A stretch of 39,543 nt of DNA, taken from JAKAGZ01 sp964595355. Lineage in GTDB: Bacteria > Bacteroidota > Ignavibacteria > Ignavibacteriales > Ignavibacteriaceae. A program made the translations under genes and the position numbers. The notes under the pieces were generated by a model. That model saw only the letters and a list, made by a program, of their open reading frames with translations. It made no database searches and was not told where the DNA came from. Location of the stretch: assembly GCA_964595355.1 (NCBI GenBank), contig CAZQQD010000016.1, forward strand, positions 1 to 39,543, read 5' to 3'. Position 1 is the stretch's first letter; every line of letters begins with the position of its first letter. Shown one piece after another: positions 14,923 to 23,295 of this stretch.

Positions 14923-17073
14923 ATGTATATTAAAAAATCCAGTCAATTCGCATACCTTATAATTTTTTTAAGTATTCTTTTCTTTGCAAACTTCGTTAAG
15001 GCTCAATCTAATGATGATTGCCTGATGTGCCATAGTGATAATACTCTTACAACGGAAAAGAATGGAAAAACTATTTCCTTATATGTAAATGTAGCCATTC
15101 TTCAGAAATCACCGCACGCAAAATTAAACTGTGTATCTTGTCATGTTGGATTTGATCCGGAAGAAATGCCACATAAAGAAAACATTGAACCTGTTCAATG
15201 CGTTAATTGTCATAAGGATGCACCTGTTAAACACCAATTCCATCCTCAAATACTAAAAACGCAAGGTAAGGGATTAAAGCCGGGTGAAAACTGCAAAGAT
15301 TGTCACGGTACTCATAATATTATTTCTCCCGAAAAGAAAGAATCTCCGTTTAATGTAGCAAATATTGTTAACGGCTGTGGTAGATGCCACAAAAAAGAAA
15401 AAGATAATTTTATAAAATCGGCACACTACGTCGCTTATAAAAATAAATTAAAGGGAGCTCCTAATTGTTTAATATGCCACGATACTCCAATTACAGATAT
15501 AACTGTTAAAAGGGATCCGTTACAAGTAAAGATTTCACAGGAAAAATTATGCCTTTCCTGCCATCTGGATAATCCTGATGTAAGAAAAAGAATTGCACCA
15601 ACTACTGCGTTTATAAAATCATATGAAAACAGCGTTCACGGTCAGGCGTTAAACAACGGAAATGTTAAAGCTGCAAACTGCGTTGATTGTCATACTGCAC
15701 ATGAAATGCAGAAATCTACTAATCCAACTTCAACTGTTTTTAAGACAAATGTCCCTAATACTTGTGGAAAGTGCCATGGATCTATAGAAAAAGTGTATTT
15801 ACAAAGTATTCACGGGAAAGCTCTTGCTAATGGAAATCCCGATGCACCGGTATGTATAACCTGTCATGGCGAGCACAATATATTGGCACCTAATAATCCA
15901 AACTCACTGGTATCAGCACAGAATGTTTCTTCCAAAGTATGTACCCCCTGCCATAGTTCAGTCAGGCTTTCTGAAAAATACGGGTTCTCTCCAAATCAAC
16001 CTATAACATTCAAAGATTCGTTCCACGGACTTGCTCTTGAAGGCGGATATACTACAGTTGCAAATTGTGCAAGTTGCCACACAGCACATAATATTAAGCC
16101 GCCAAGTGACCCTACATCTTCAGTCTATAAAGGTAATCTTGTAAAGACGTGTGGTAAATGTCACCCCGGCGCAAATGCAAACTTTACAAAAGGAAACGTT
16201 CATGTTATAAAAACTGAAAAGAAAGCACCGATTCTCTATTGGATATCCAGTCTTTATGTGAGTTTAATTATTATAGTAATTGGTTTTATGTTCCTTCACA
16301 ATTTTCTAGACTTTATTAAGAAAGCAAAAATTAAAAAAATGAAACAGCGTGGGCTGATCAAAGAAGAAGTTCATTCTCACTCTTTGTACTTAAGGATGAC
16401 GCTTAGCGAAAGAATTCAGCACGTCACGCTTATGTTAAGCTTCTTTGCATTGGTTATAACCGGATTTATGTTGCGTTTTCCTGACACCTGGTGGGTAAGA
16501 CATTTAAGGGATCTTAGTGAGTATGGTTTCCAGATTCGCGGAATTATCCACAGAGTGGCAGCAGTAGCTATGGTGGCTGTTTCTTTGTACCACATTTATT
16601 ATATCTCGTTTACAAAAAGAGGCAAACAATTAATAAAAGATTTGCTTCCAAAATACTCTGATATAATAGACGCACTGGGAATCGCAAAGTATAACCTGGG
16701 CATCAGCAAAACAAAGCCAAAACTTGGAAGGTTTAGTTATGTAGAAAAAGCAGAATATTGGGCTTTGATTTGGGGAACAATAATAATGACGATTACCGGT
16801 ATTATTATGTGGTTCGATAATACATTCATAGGAATGTTAACCAAGCTTGGATATGATATTGCCAATACTATTCATTACTATGAAGCGTGGCTTGCATTTC
16901 TTGCAATAGTAGTTTGGCATTTTTATTTCGTAATCTTTAATCCTGATGTTTATCCTATGAGCCTAGCCTGGATAAAGGGCACAATTACTGAAGAGGAAAT
17001 GGCAGAAGAACATCCGGCTGAACTGGAAAAAATTAAAAAAGAGAATCAGGACCAAAACAATAAAGAACAATAA
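14923..17073 (+). CDS. multiheme c / di-heme b fusion cytochrome (CbcL-like)
   Basis: A 716-residue inner-membrane quinol oxidoreductase candidate. A signal peptide (residues 1-28, ending VKAQ) leads into about 400 periplasmic residues with 13 CXXCH motifs (first CLMCH, last CGKCH), separated by repeated SVHG-type blocks. A membrane helix near 440 connects to a four-helix FdnI/HydC-type cytochrome b. Its candidate heme histidines are in RIQHVTL, IIHRVAAV, SLYHIYY, TIHYYEAW and VVWHFYF. Geobacter CbcL has the same layout with nine c hemes and passes menaquinol electrons to periplasmic carriers for metal reduction. The role here is inferred from that likeness. It is the first large gene of the cluster. 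The related 667-aa and 300-aa genes encode the same two modules as separate proteins. Confidence 0.88.
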   Translation: MYIKKSSQFAYLIIFLSILFFANFVKAQSNDDCLMCHSDNTLTTEKNGKTISLYVNVAILQKSPHAKLNCVSCHVGFDPEEMPHKENIEPVQCVNCHKDAPVKHQFHPQILKTQGKGLKPGENCKDCHGTHNIISPEKKESPFNVANIVNGCGRCHKKEKDNFIKSAHYVAYKNKLKGAPNCLICHDTPITDITVKRDPLQVKISQEKLCLSCHLDNPDVRKRIAPTTAFIKSYENSVHGQALNNGNVKAANCVDCHTAHEMQKSTNPTSTVFKTNVPNTCGKCHGSIEKVYLQSIHGKALANGNPDAPVCITCHGEHNILAPNNPNSLVSAQNVSSKVCTPCHSSVRLSEKYGFSPNQPITFKDSFHGLALEGGYTTVANCASCHTAHNIKPPSDPTSSVYKGNLVKTCGKCHPGANANFTKGNVHVIKTEKKAPILYWISSLYVSLIIIVIGFMFLHNFLDFIKKAKIKKMKQRGLIKEEVHSHSLYLRMTLSERIQHVTLMLSFFALVITGFMLRFPDTWWVRHLRDLSEYGFQIRGIIHRVAAVAMVAVSLYHIYYISFTKRGKQLIKDLLPKYSDIIDALGIAKYNLGISKTKPKLGRFSYVEKAEYWALIWGTIIMTITGIIMWFDNTFIGMLTKLGYDIANTIHYYEAWLAFLAIVVWHFYFVIFNPDVYPMSLAWIKGTITEEEMAEEHPAELEKIKKENQDQNNKEQ

Positions 17074-17118
17074 AAAATTATAATTATATAATTAATTCCG
17101 ATCATAGCAAAAAGAATG

Positions 17119-17149
17119 TCATTTCAGTTCAAAGAAAAAACCGAAATGA
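17119..17149 (+). other. intra-operon hairpin
   Basis: TCATTTC (17119-17125) pairs with GAAATGA (17143-17149). Inside it, after one mismatch, GTT pairs with AAC. It lies in the 97-base gap between the 13-heme and 19-heme genes. No T-run follows, so it is more likely an mRNA processing or stability element than a terminator. It could set different amounts of the two cytochromes. Confidence 0.35.
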
Positions 17150-17170
17150 TATTATAAAGGGGTCTAAGAT

Positions 17171-19174
17171 TTGTTTTTCCGTAATCTTGCTATTTTGATA
17201 TTATTTGTAGCGTTGTATTCGCTGCAGCTTTCATTTGGACAATCAAATGATGATTGTCTTATGTGCCATTCTGATAAAACCCTTACCGGGCAAATAAATG
17301 GTAAAACTATCCACGTTTTTGTAGATCAAAAAATATTACAGGGTTCAGTTCATAAAGATGTTGATTGCATTTCGTGTCACGCTGATCTTGAGGGTACAGA
17401 TTTTCCTCACAAAGAAAATGTCGCAAAAGCTCAGTGCATACCCTGCCATGAGGAAGCTCAGGAATTATTTAGCGAAGGCATCCATGGGAAATCATATGAG
17501 AGCGGTGATAAATTAGCTCCGACTTGCCAAACCTGTCATGGTTCTCATGGCATTATAAAAGTTAAAGATCCAAACTCGGCTGTTGCGCCAATAAAGATTC
17601 CTTTTTTGTGTGGAAGCTGCCACAGAGAAGGCGCTCCCGTTCAGGTGCAAAGAAAAATACCGGAAGATCATATTCTGGAAAATTATTCTGAAAGTATGCA
17701 CGGTGATGGTTTGCTTAAAAAAGGATTGGGAGTTGCTGCTACCTGTGCCTCCTGTCACTCTCCTCACAGGATTTTACCACACTCAGACCCGAGATCAACT
17801 ATTGCAAGAAATAATATTGCGACAACCTGTACAAAATGTCACATGCAAATTGAACAGGTTCACAGAAAAATAATTAAAGGTAAATTGTGGGAGTTAAAAC
17901 CACATGCACTTCCTGTATGTATTGATTGTCATCCCCCGCATAAAATTCAGCAACCTGTTTATGGAAATAATGTGGCTAATCAGGATTGTCTGAACTGCCA
18001 CGGCAGAACTAATCTAAAATCAAAAGATGGCCGTTCAATGTTTGTAGACGTATTAAATCTTGAAGGTTCTGCTCATTCAAAGATTGCCTGTAGCCAATGT
18101 CACAATACTGTGAACCCTGCACATGTTCGTCCTTGTGAAGGAATAACTTCACAAGTTGATTGCTCAATCTGTCATGCAACTGAAGGAGATCAATACAGAG
18201 AAAGTACACACGGACAACTATTTGCCAAGAATGATCCAAATGCACCAACCTGTGAAGAGTGTCACGGTTCTCATCATGTATTAAGGACAAAAAATCCGTT
18301 ATCGCCTACTTTTCACACGAACATTCCTAATCTCTGCGGAAAATGCCATCGCAAAGGTGAACCAGCCGCAATGAAATATGTTGGGACAGAACACAACATA
18401 ATCGGAAATTACACTGAAAGTATACATGGAAAAGGATTATTGAAAAGTGGTTTGACCGTTACTGCTACCTGTACTGATTGTCACACCGCTCACCACGAGC
18501 TCCCCCACAGCGATCCTAATTCAAGCATAAACAGAAATAATATTGCTGCTACCTGCGGGGCCTGTCATTATGGGATAGAGGAACAATTTGCAAAAAGTGT
18601 TCATTCTGTAACCTTTGATAAAAATAACACCAAGGCACTACCTGTTTGTAATGATTGTCATTCAGCTCATAAAATATCTAGAACAGATGCTACTGGATTC
18701 AAATTAAGTATTATGAACACTTGTGGAAGATGTCACGAGAAAATTGCAGAAACATATTTTGATACTTTTCATGGACAGGTTTCTAAACTGGGATATGCCA
18801 AAACAGCAAAGTGTTTTGATTGTCATGGTTCACATGATATATTGCCTGTTGATAACCCGCAATCACACGTTAGCCATGAAAACATATTGAAAACTTGTCA
18901 GAAATGTCATCAGGGCGCAACAAGAAAATTTGCTGGCTATTTCACCCACGCTACACACCACGACCCGGTTAAATATCCAATATTATACTGGACTTTCAGA
19001 GGTATGACCGGCTTACTTGTAGTTACATTTTTGTTTGCAGGCATACACACTCTGCTCTGGTTGCCGAGGTCTTTGCAATGGCGCAAGGAACTGAAAGCGC
19101 GACATAATTCAAATGCTGACAAGACAGAGAAAGAGGATGACGATAATGACGAAATGGAAGATGAAAAAACCTAA
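17171..19174 (+). CDS. 19-heme cytochrome c, membrane anchored
   Basis: A 667-residue exported cytochrome with a signal peptide (about 1-23, ending SFGQ) and 19 CXXCH motifs, from CLMCH to CQKCH. A C-terminal helix (GLLVVTFLFAGIHTLLWL) and an acidic cytoplasmic tail follow. Its first 50 residues after the signal closely match those of the 13-heme fusion (QSNDDCLMCHSD...NGKTI). A block of about 130 residues is present twice (about 100-235 and 335-470). The start is TTG with GGGG upstream; no ATG precedes the signal peptide. It probably holds the electron-storage or relay hemes for the cytochrome b encoded 32 bases downstream. No CXXCK or other catalytic heme site is seen, so it is a carrier rather than a reductase. 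Confidence 0.88.
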   Translation: MFFRNLAILILFVALYSLQLSFGQSNDDCLMCHSDKTLTGQINGKTIHVFVDQKILQGSVHKDVDCISCHADLEGTDFPHKENVAKAQCIPCHEEAQELFSEGIHGKSYESGDKLAPTCQTCHGSHGIIKVKDPNSAVAPIKIPFLCGSCHREGAPVQVQRKIPEDHILENYSESMHGDGLLKKGLGVAATCASCHSPHRILPHSDPRSTIARNNIATTCTKCHMQIEQVHRKIIKGKLWELKPHALPVCIDCHPPHKIQQPVYGNNVANQDCLNCHGRTNLKSKDGRSMFVDVLNLEGSAHSKIACSQCHNTVNPAHVRPCEGITSQVDCSICHATEGDQYRESTHGQLFAKNDPNAPTCEECHGSHHVLRTKNPLSPTFHTNIPNLCGKCHRKGEPAAMKYVGTEHNIIGNYTESIHGKGLLKSGLTVTATCTDCHTAHHELPHSDPNSSINRNNIAATCGACHYGIEEQFAKSVHSVTFDKNNTKALPVCNDCHSAHKISRTDATGFKLSIMNTCGRCHEKIAETYFDTFHGQVSKLGYAKTAKCFDCHGSHDILPVDNPQSHVSHENILKTCQKCHQGATRKFAGYFTHATHHDPVKYPILYWTFRGMTGLLVVTFLFAGIHTLLWLPRSLQWRKELKARHNSNADKTEKEDDDNDEMEDEKT

Positions 19175-19206
19175 CGGAAATTAATTTTTATTTAATAATT
19201 CAAATA

Positions 19207-20109
19207 ATGATGCACAATAATAAACCAAAAGCTGTCAAAAACGTAAATTCAAAAAGATTCGGCTCAAATTATAAAGAAAGCGAGACAAAACAATTTGAAA
19301 GATTTACAAGACTAAATCGTGGACTACATTTTTTCATGATATTAAGCTTTTTGAGTTTAGCTTTTACAGGATTAACTTTAAAGTTTGCCTATACAGGATG
19401 GGCAGTTATTTTGTCACATCTTTTTGGTGGTTTTGAAAGCGCTCGTTATATCCACCGTTTCTCTGCTGTCATAATGATTTCAGTATTTACTATTCATTTG
19501 ATTAGTATAGTAAAAATGAAAAGAAAGGAGAAAAAGACCTGGTTTCAAATGTTGCTCGGTCCTGATTCAATGTTGTTTAACAAAAAGGATTTGCAGGATT
19601 TTATTGGCTCTATGAAGTGGTTTCTCGGTATGGGTGAAAGGCCTCAATATGGAAGATGGACTTATTGGGAGAAATTTGATTATTTTGCAGTTTTTTGGGG
19701 TATTTTTGTTATTGGCTCAACAGGTCTAACTTTATGGATTCCGGAAACTTTAACTAGAATTCTTCCTGGCTGGATAATTAATGTAGCAACAATAATTCAC
19801 AGTGATGAAGCTTTATTAGCAACCGGATTCATTTTTACTGTGCATTTTTTTAATACGCACCTTAGACCCGAAAAATTTCCGATGGATATAGTTATCTTTT
19901 CCGGAAGAGTTCCACTTGAAGAATTTAGAATTGATAGGCCGGATGAATACAGACAATTACTAGAATCCGGAGAATTAGAAACACATCTGGTTGAACCATA
20001 TCAACCTATTGTTATAAAAGCTATAAAGATCTTTGGTTGGGTTGCTTTAAGTTTAGGTTTTAGCATAATTGTGTGGGTAATCTACGCAATGATTTTTGCT
20101 TATAGATAA
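19207..20109 (+). CDS. di-heme cytochrome b subunit (FdnI/HydC type)
   Basis: A 300-residue membrane protein with four to five helices. It is homologous to the C-terminal third of the 13-heme fusion: both have an IHRxxAV segment, then a K-rich loop, a YGR/LGR-F/W-x-Y-x-EK block, and a final IHSDEALLATGFIFTVHFF helix pair. Candidate heme-b histidines are in RGLHFFM, YIHRFSAV, TIHLISI, IIHSDEA and TVHFFNTH. It would oxidize menaquinol and pass electrons to the 19-heme protein encoded just upstream. A further C-terminal helix (IKIFGWVALSLGFSIIVWVIY) is extra. ATGATG offers two starts three bases apart. Confidence 0.86.
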   Translation: MMHNNKPKAVKNVNSKRFGSNYKESETKQFERFTRLNRGLHFFMILSFLSLAFTGLTLKFAYTGWAVILSHLFGGFESARYIHRFSAVIMISVFTIHLISIVKMKRKEKKTWFQMLLGPDSMLFNKKDLQDFIGSMKWFLGMGERPQYGRWTYWEKFDYFAVFWGIFVIGSTGLTLWIPETLTRILPGWIINVATIIHSDEALLATGFIFTVHFFNTHLRPEKFPMDIVIFSGRVPLEEFRIDRPDEYRQLLESGELETHLVEPYQPIVIKAIKIFGWVALSLGFSIIVWVIYAMIFAYR

Positions 20110-20140
20110 AAAAATTTTATTAAGAATAAAATTCCAGAAA

Positions 20141-21646
20141 ATGAAGAAAAAATTTCCAGATTCGTTTTATAATCCCATAACTTTTGCAGGCGCTATAATA
20201 GCTTCAGTAAGTTTCGGATTGATATTATTTCTATCAGTTCTTGACATAACAGCTGCAGAAACAAATCCCTATCTAGGAATTATTACATTTATAATATTTC
20301 CCGTTACTTTAATATTTGGATTAATACTAATTGCATTAGGCATCTACAGAGCCCATAGACAGAAAGTCAAAGGTACCTTCAAAGGGAAACATTTTCCTGT
20401 TCTCGATTTAAATAATCCTAAACATAGAATTTCATTTACAGTTTTTTCTGTTGGAACAATATTGTTCCTAGTGTTTACTGCTTTTGGAAGTTACAAAGCC
20501 TATGAGTATACAGAAACCGTAGAATTTTGTGGGACTATTTGTCACAATGTAATGAATCCTGAATACACAGCATATAAAAATTCTCCACACTCCAGGGTCG
20601 CTTGCGTACAATGTCATATTGGTGCCGGAACTACCTGGTATGTGAAGTCAAAAATATCTGGAGCATATCAGGTTTACTCTGTGTTATTTCATAAATACTC
20701 AAAACCTATTCCGACTCCTGTAGAAAATTTGCGCCCTGCTCAGGGAACATGTGAGCAATGCCATTGGCCTAAGAATTTTTTCAGTGAAAAAAAAGTTTCC
20801 TTTCATTACTATTTATCAGACGAAAAAAATACTCCTTCTGATATGACTATGTTACTAAAAATAGGAGGAGGCAATAGTGAAATGGGAACTACTACCGGTA
20901 TCCACTGGCATATGAACATAGATAATACTGTTATGTATTATCCATCGGACAAATCAAGACAAACTATTCCCTGGGTGAGCATTACTTCTAAAGAGTCGGG
21001 AAAAACTGTTGTATATAAAACCAGAAACTTTGATGAAAAGAAAATGAATAAAGAAGAAATAAGAAAAATGGATTGCATTGATTGTCACAACAGACCTTCA
21101 CATATCTATAATCCGCCGGATAAAATGGTTAATGCATATATGTCATTGGGCAGAATTGATTCCAAATTACCCTATATAAAAAGTGTTGCAGTTAATGTAC
21201 TTGACAAACCGTATTCTTCAAAACCCATTGCAATAGACAGTATTAAATATTCAATTGAAAGTTTCTACAATTCAAACTACCCTCAACTAGCAAAAAAGGA
21301 ATCTAAAAACATAGAAAATAGCATAAAAAACGTTCAGAAAATTTACAGTAATAATTATTTCCCATCCATGAATGTTAGCTGGAAAAAGTTTCCAAACAAT
21401 ATCGGGCATACTTATTCACCTGGTTGTTTCCGCTGTCACGATGGGCAACACTACTCCGATGATGGCAAAAAAATTTCCAACGACTGCAACATTTGCCATA
21501 CCATTATAGAAGAAAATACCTCCGATGGAAAAAACCTGGTTTCTCTTAAAGGACTAAACTTCGTGCATCCTGTTGATCTGGGTCAATCACTAACAGAAGA
21601 AAACTGTATTGACTGTCATTCTGCTAAAAAGAATGACAATCTTTAA
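20141..21646 (+). CDS. NapC/NirT-family heptaheme cytochrome c (ImcH-like)
   Basis: A 501-residue inner-membrane cytochrome. Three N-terminal helices, the last a signal anchor at about 100-125, lead into a periplasmic region with seven heme sites: CGTICH (a CX3CH), CVQCH, CEQCH, CIDCH, CFRCH, CNICH and CIDCH. The first, CGTICHNVMNPEY, carries the Met typical of NapC/NrfH heme 1 ligation nearby. Three helices plus seven heme sites match my recollection of Geobacter ImcH, a quinol oxidase used with high-potential acceptors; orthology is not shown here. The start at ATG 20141 is preferred to a TTG at 20096, which would overlap the upstream gene and add a charged tail. It probably takes electrons from menaquinol. 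Confidence 0.86.
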   Translation: MKKKFPDSFYNPITFAGAIIASVSFGLILFLSVLDITAAETNPYLGIITFIIFPVTLIFGLILIALGIYRAHRQKVKGTFKGKHFPVLDLNNPKHRISFTVFSVGTILFLVFTAFGSYKAYEYTETVEFCGTICHNVMNPEYTAYKNSPHSRVACVQCHIGAGTTWYVKSKISGAYQVYSVLFHKYSKPIPTPVENLRPAQGTCEQCHWPKNFFSEKKVSFHYYLSDEKNTPSDMTMLLKIGGGNSEMGTTTGIHWHMNIDNTVMYYPSDKSRQTIPWVSITSKESGKTVVYKTRNFDEKKMNKEEIRKMDCIDCHNRPSHIYNPPDKMVNAYMSLGRIDSKLPYIKSVAVNVLDKPYSSKPIAIDSIKYSIESFYNSNYPQLAKKESKNIENSIKNVQKIYSNNYFPSMNVSWKKFPNNIGHTYSPGCFRCHDGQHYSDDGKKISNDCNICHTIIEENTSDGKNLVSLKGLNFVHPVDLGQSLTEENCIDCHSAKKNDNL

Positions 21647-21753
21647 TAAATAAAATTAACTAGAGTATTTCTTAATATTCTTTCTTTTTGAAATAAAATA
21701 TAAGCTTAATTTTTATTACTAAATAACTTTCCAACAAACCAGGGTCATTTGTT

Positions 21754-22209
21754 ATGGAAGATAAAACTAATGTTCAAGGACAAACCAACAGAAGAGGATT
21801 TCTCAAATTCTTACTTACAAGCGGATTAATTGGTTTTGCTGCATCTATTTTCTATCCGCTGTTTTCATATCTAAAACCTCCTAAACAAAACGAGGTTGAA
21901 GTTTCCAGTGTACTTGCTGGAAAGATTTCCGACTTTGAACCTGATACGGGAAAAATAATTAAATTTGGCAGTAAGCCTGTCTTACTGATCAGGTTAAAAG
22001 ATAAATCATTCAGGGCATTTACAGCAACGTGCACTCACCTTGCGTGTACAGTACAATTCAGAAGTGATCTTGGTGTGATCTGGTGTGCTTGTCATAATGG
22101 TAAATATGATCTGAATGGCCGAAATATTTCTGGACCACCACCACGTCCACTTACAGAATACAATGTTATTCAAAAAGGCAAAGAAATTTACATATCAAAA
22201 AATGCATAA
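21754..22209 (+). CDS. Rieske [2Fe-2S] protein
   Basis: A 151-residue Rieske subunit. The N-terminus NRRGFLKFLLTSGLIGF is a Tat-type signal anchor. The cluster motifs are CTHLAC (Cys93, His95, Cys98) and CACH (Cys111, Cys113, His114): Cys93, His95, Cys111 and His114 should bind the 2Fe-2S cluster, and Cys98-Cys113 should form the usual disulfide. The CACH is a variant of the common CPCH, and the downstream GPPPRPL matches the Pro loop. The cytochrome b gene starts six bases later, so together they form a bc-type core. No cytochrome c1 or f gene is present; a multiheme protein probably replaces it. Confidence 0.93.
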   Translation: MEDKTNVQGQTNRRGFLKFLLTSGLIGFAASIFYPLFSYLKPPKQNEVEVSSVLAGKISDFEPDTGKIIKFGSKPVLLIRLKDKSFRAFTATCTHLACTVQFRSDLGVIWCACHNGKYDLNGRNISGPPPRPLTEYNVIQKGKEIYISKNA

Positions 22210-22215
22210 AAAATT

Positions 22216-23295
22216 ATGAAAAATTTTATATACAAATTATATAAATGGATTGATGAACGGGTCGAAATAGAGGGGCTTGTAAAATATATGGGGAAAAAGT
22301 ATGTACCTGTCCATCGAAATTCAGTATGGTATTATTTCGGGGGAGTTTCATTATTCTTTTTCATCATCCAGGTGATAACAGGTATATTACTTTTATTTTA
22401 TTACAAAGGCAGTTCTGACCTGGCATTTGAAAGTATAAAATTCATAATGTCAAAAGTTCAGTTCGGATGGTTGGTCAGATCAATCCACGCATGGTCTGCT
22501 AATCTTTTTATTCTTTCTGCATTCATTCACATGTTCAGCGTTTATTTTGAAAAATCATACAGAAAACCAAGAGAGGTGACATGGTTGACCGGAGTGTTAA
22601 TGCTTTTTCTAGCACTCGGGTTCGGTTTCAGCGGCTACCTCCTTCCCTGGAATGAATTAGCCTTCTTTGCAACTAAGGTAGGTTCTGATATCGCCGGACA
22701 GATTCCGATAGTAGGCAATTCATTGAAAATTTTTATCCGTGGAGGTAACGATGTTACCGGGGCAACACTATCAAGATTATTTGGCTTTCACGTTGCTCTG
22801 TTCCCCGGCATTTTCACAATAATTTTGGCAATCCATCTTATTCTTGTTCAAAGACAGGGAATAAGCGAACCAATGCATCTGGAAAATGAGAAAGAAGATG
22901 AGAAAAAGAAAATGCCATTCTTTCCAAATTTCATGCTGAGAGATTTGCTACTATGGTTAATTGTACTAAACCTGCTGGCAATTTTAGCAGTCTACTTCCC
23001 TGCTGAACTAGGACATAAAGCAAATGCATTTTCGTCTGCACCTGCAGGAATTAAACCAGAATGGTATTTCCTTTTTATGTTCCAAAGCCTGAAATATTTC
23101 CCAAGTCACATATGGTTTACTGATGGAGAAGTTATAGGAATATGTTTGTTCGGAATAGCAGGACTTTTATGGTTGCTTGTTCCCTTTTGGGATCGTAAAA
23201 GCTCAAAGGGTGAACGAAATGTATTTATGACTTATCTGGGAATATTTGTGGTTATGTTCATCATAGTCCTAACAATATTGGGGTGGTTATCATGA
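22216..23295 (+). CDS. cytochrome b of a Rieske/cyt b complex (b6-subunit IV fusion type)
   Basis: A 359-residue membrane protein with seven helices. The first four carry the bis-histidine pairs: SIHAWSANLFILSAFIHMF (13 residues between the His) and GFHVALFPGIFTIILAIHL (14 between, as in cytochrome b6). The remaining three match subunit IV, with the quinol-site PEWYFLFMFQSLKYFP motif. So it is a natural b6-plus-IV fusion. The position of the cysteine that binds heme ci in cytochrome b6 (YCLGG) reads YYFGG here, so a covalent ci heme is not expected. It is coupled to the Rieske gene (six-base gap) and to the 11-heme gene (ATGA overlap). It should oxidize menaquinol with bifurcated electron flow. 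Confidence 0.93.
   Translation: MKNFIYKLYKWIDERVEIEGLVKYMGKKYVPVHRNSVWYYFGGVSLFFFIIQVITGILLLFYYKGSSDLAFESIKFIMSKVQFGWLVRSIHAWSANLFILSAFIHMFSVYFEKSYRKPREVTWLTGVLMLFLALGFGFSGYLLPWNELAFFATKVGSDIAGQIPIVGNSLKIFIRGGNDVTGATLSRLFGFHVALFPGIFTIILAIHLILVQRQGISEPMHLENEKEDEKKKMPFFPNFMLRDLLLWLIVLNLLAILAVYFPAELGHKANAFSSAPAGIKPEWYFLFMFQSLKYFPSHIWFTDGEVIGICLFGIAGLLWLLVPFWDRKSSKGERNVFMTYLGIFVVMFIIVLTILGWLS

Noticed and set aside
18009..18290. Open frames opposite or out of phase within the cytochrome genes (also 17513-17767, 17610-17873, 23542-23790)
   Set aside because: They lie wholly inside strongly supported multiheme genes and their translations show no domain or ribosome site; they are shadows of the coding frame.
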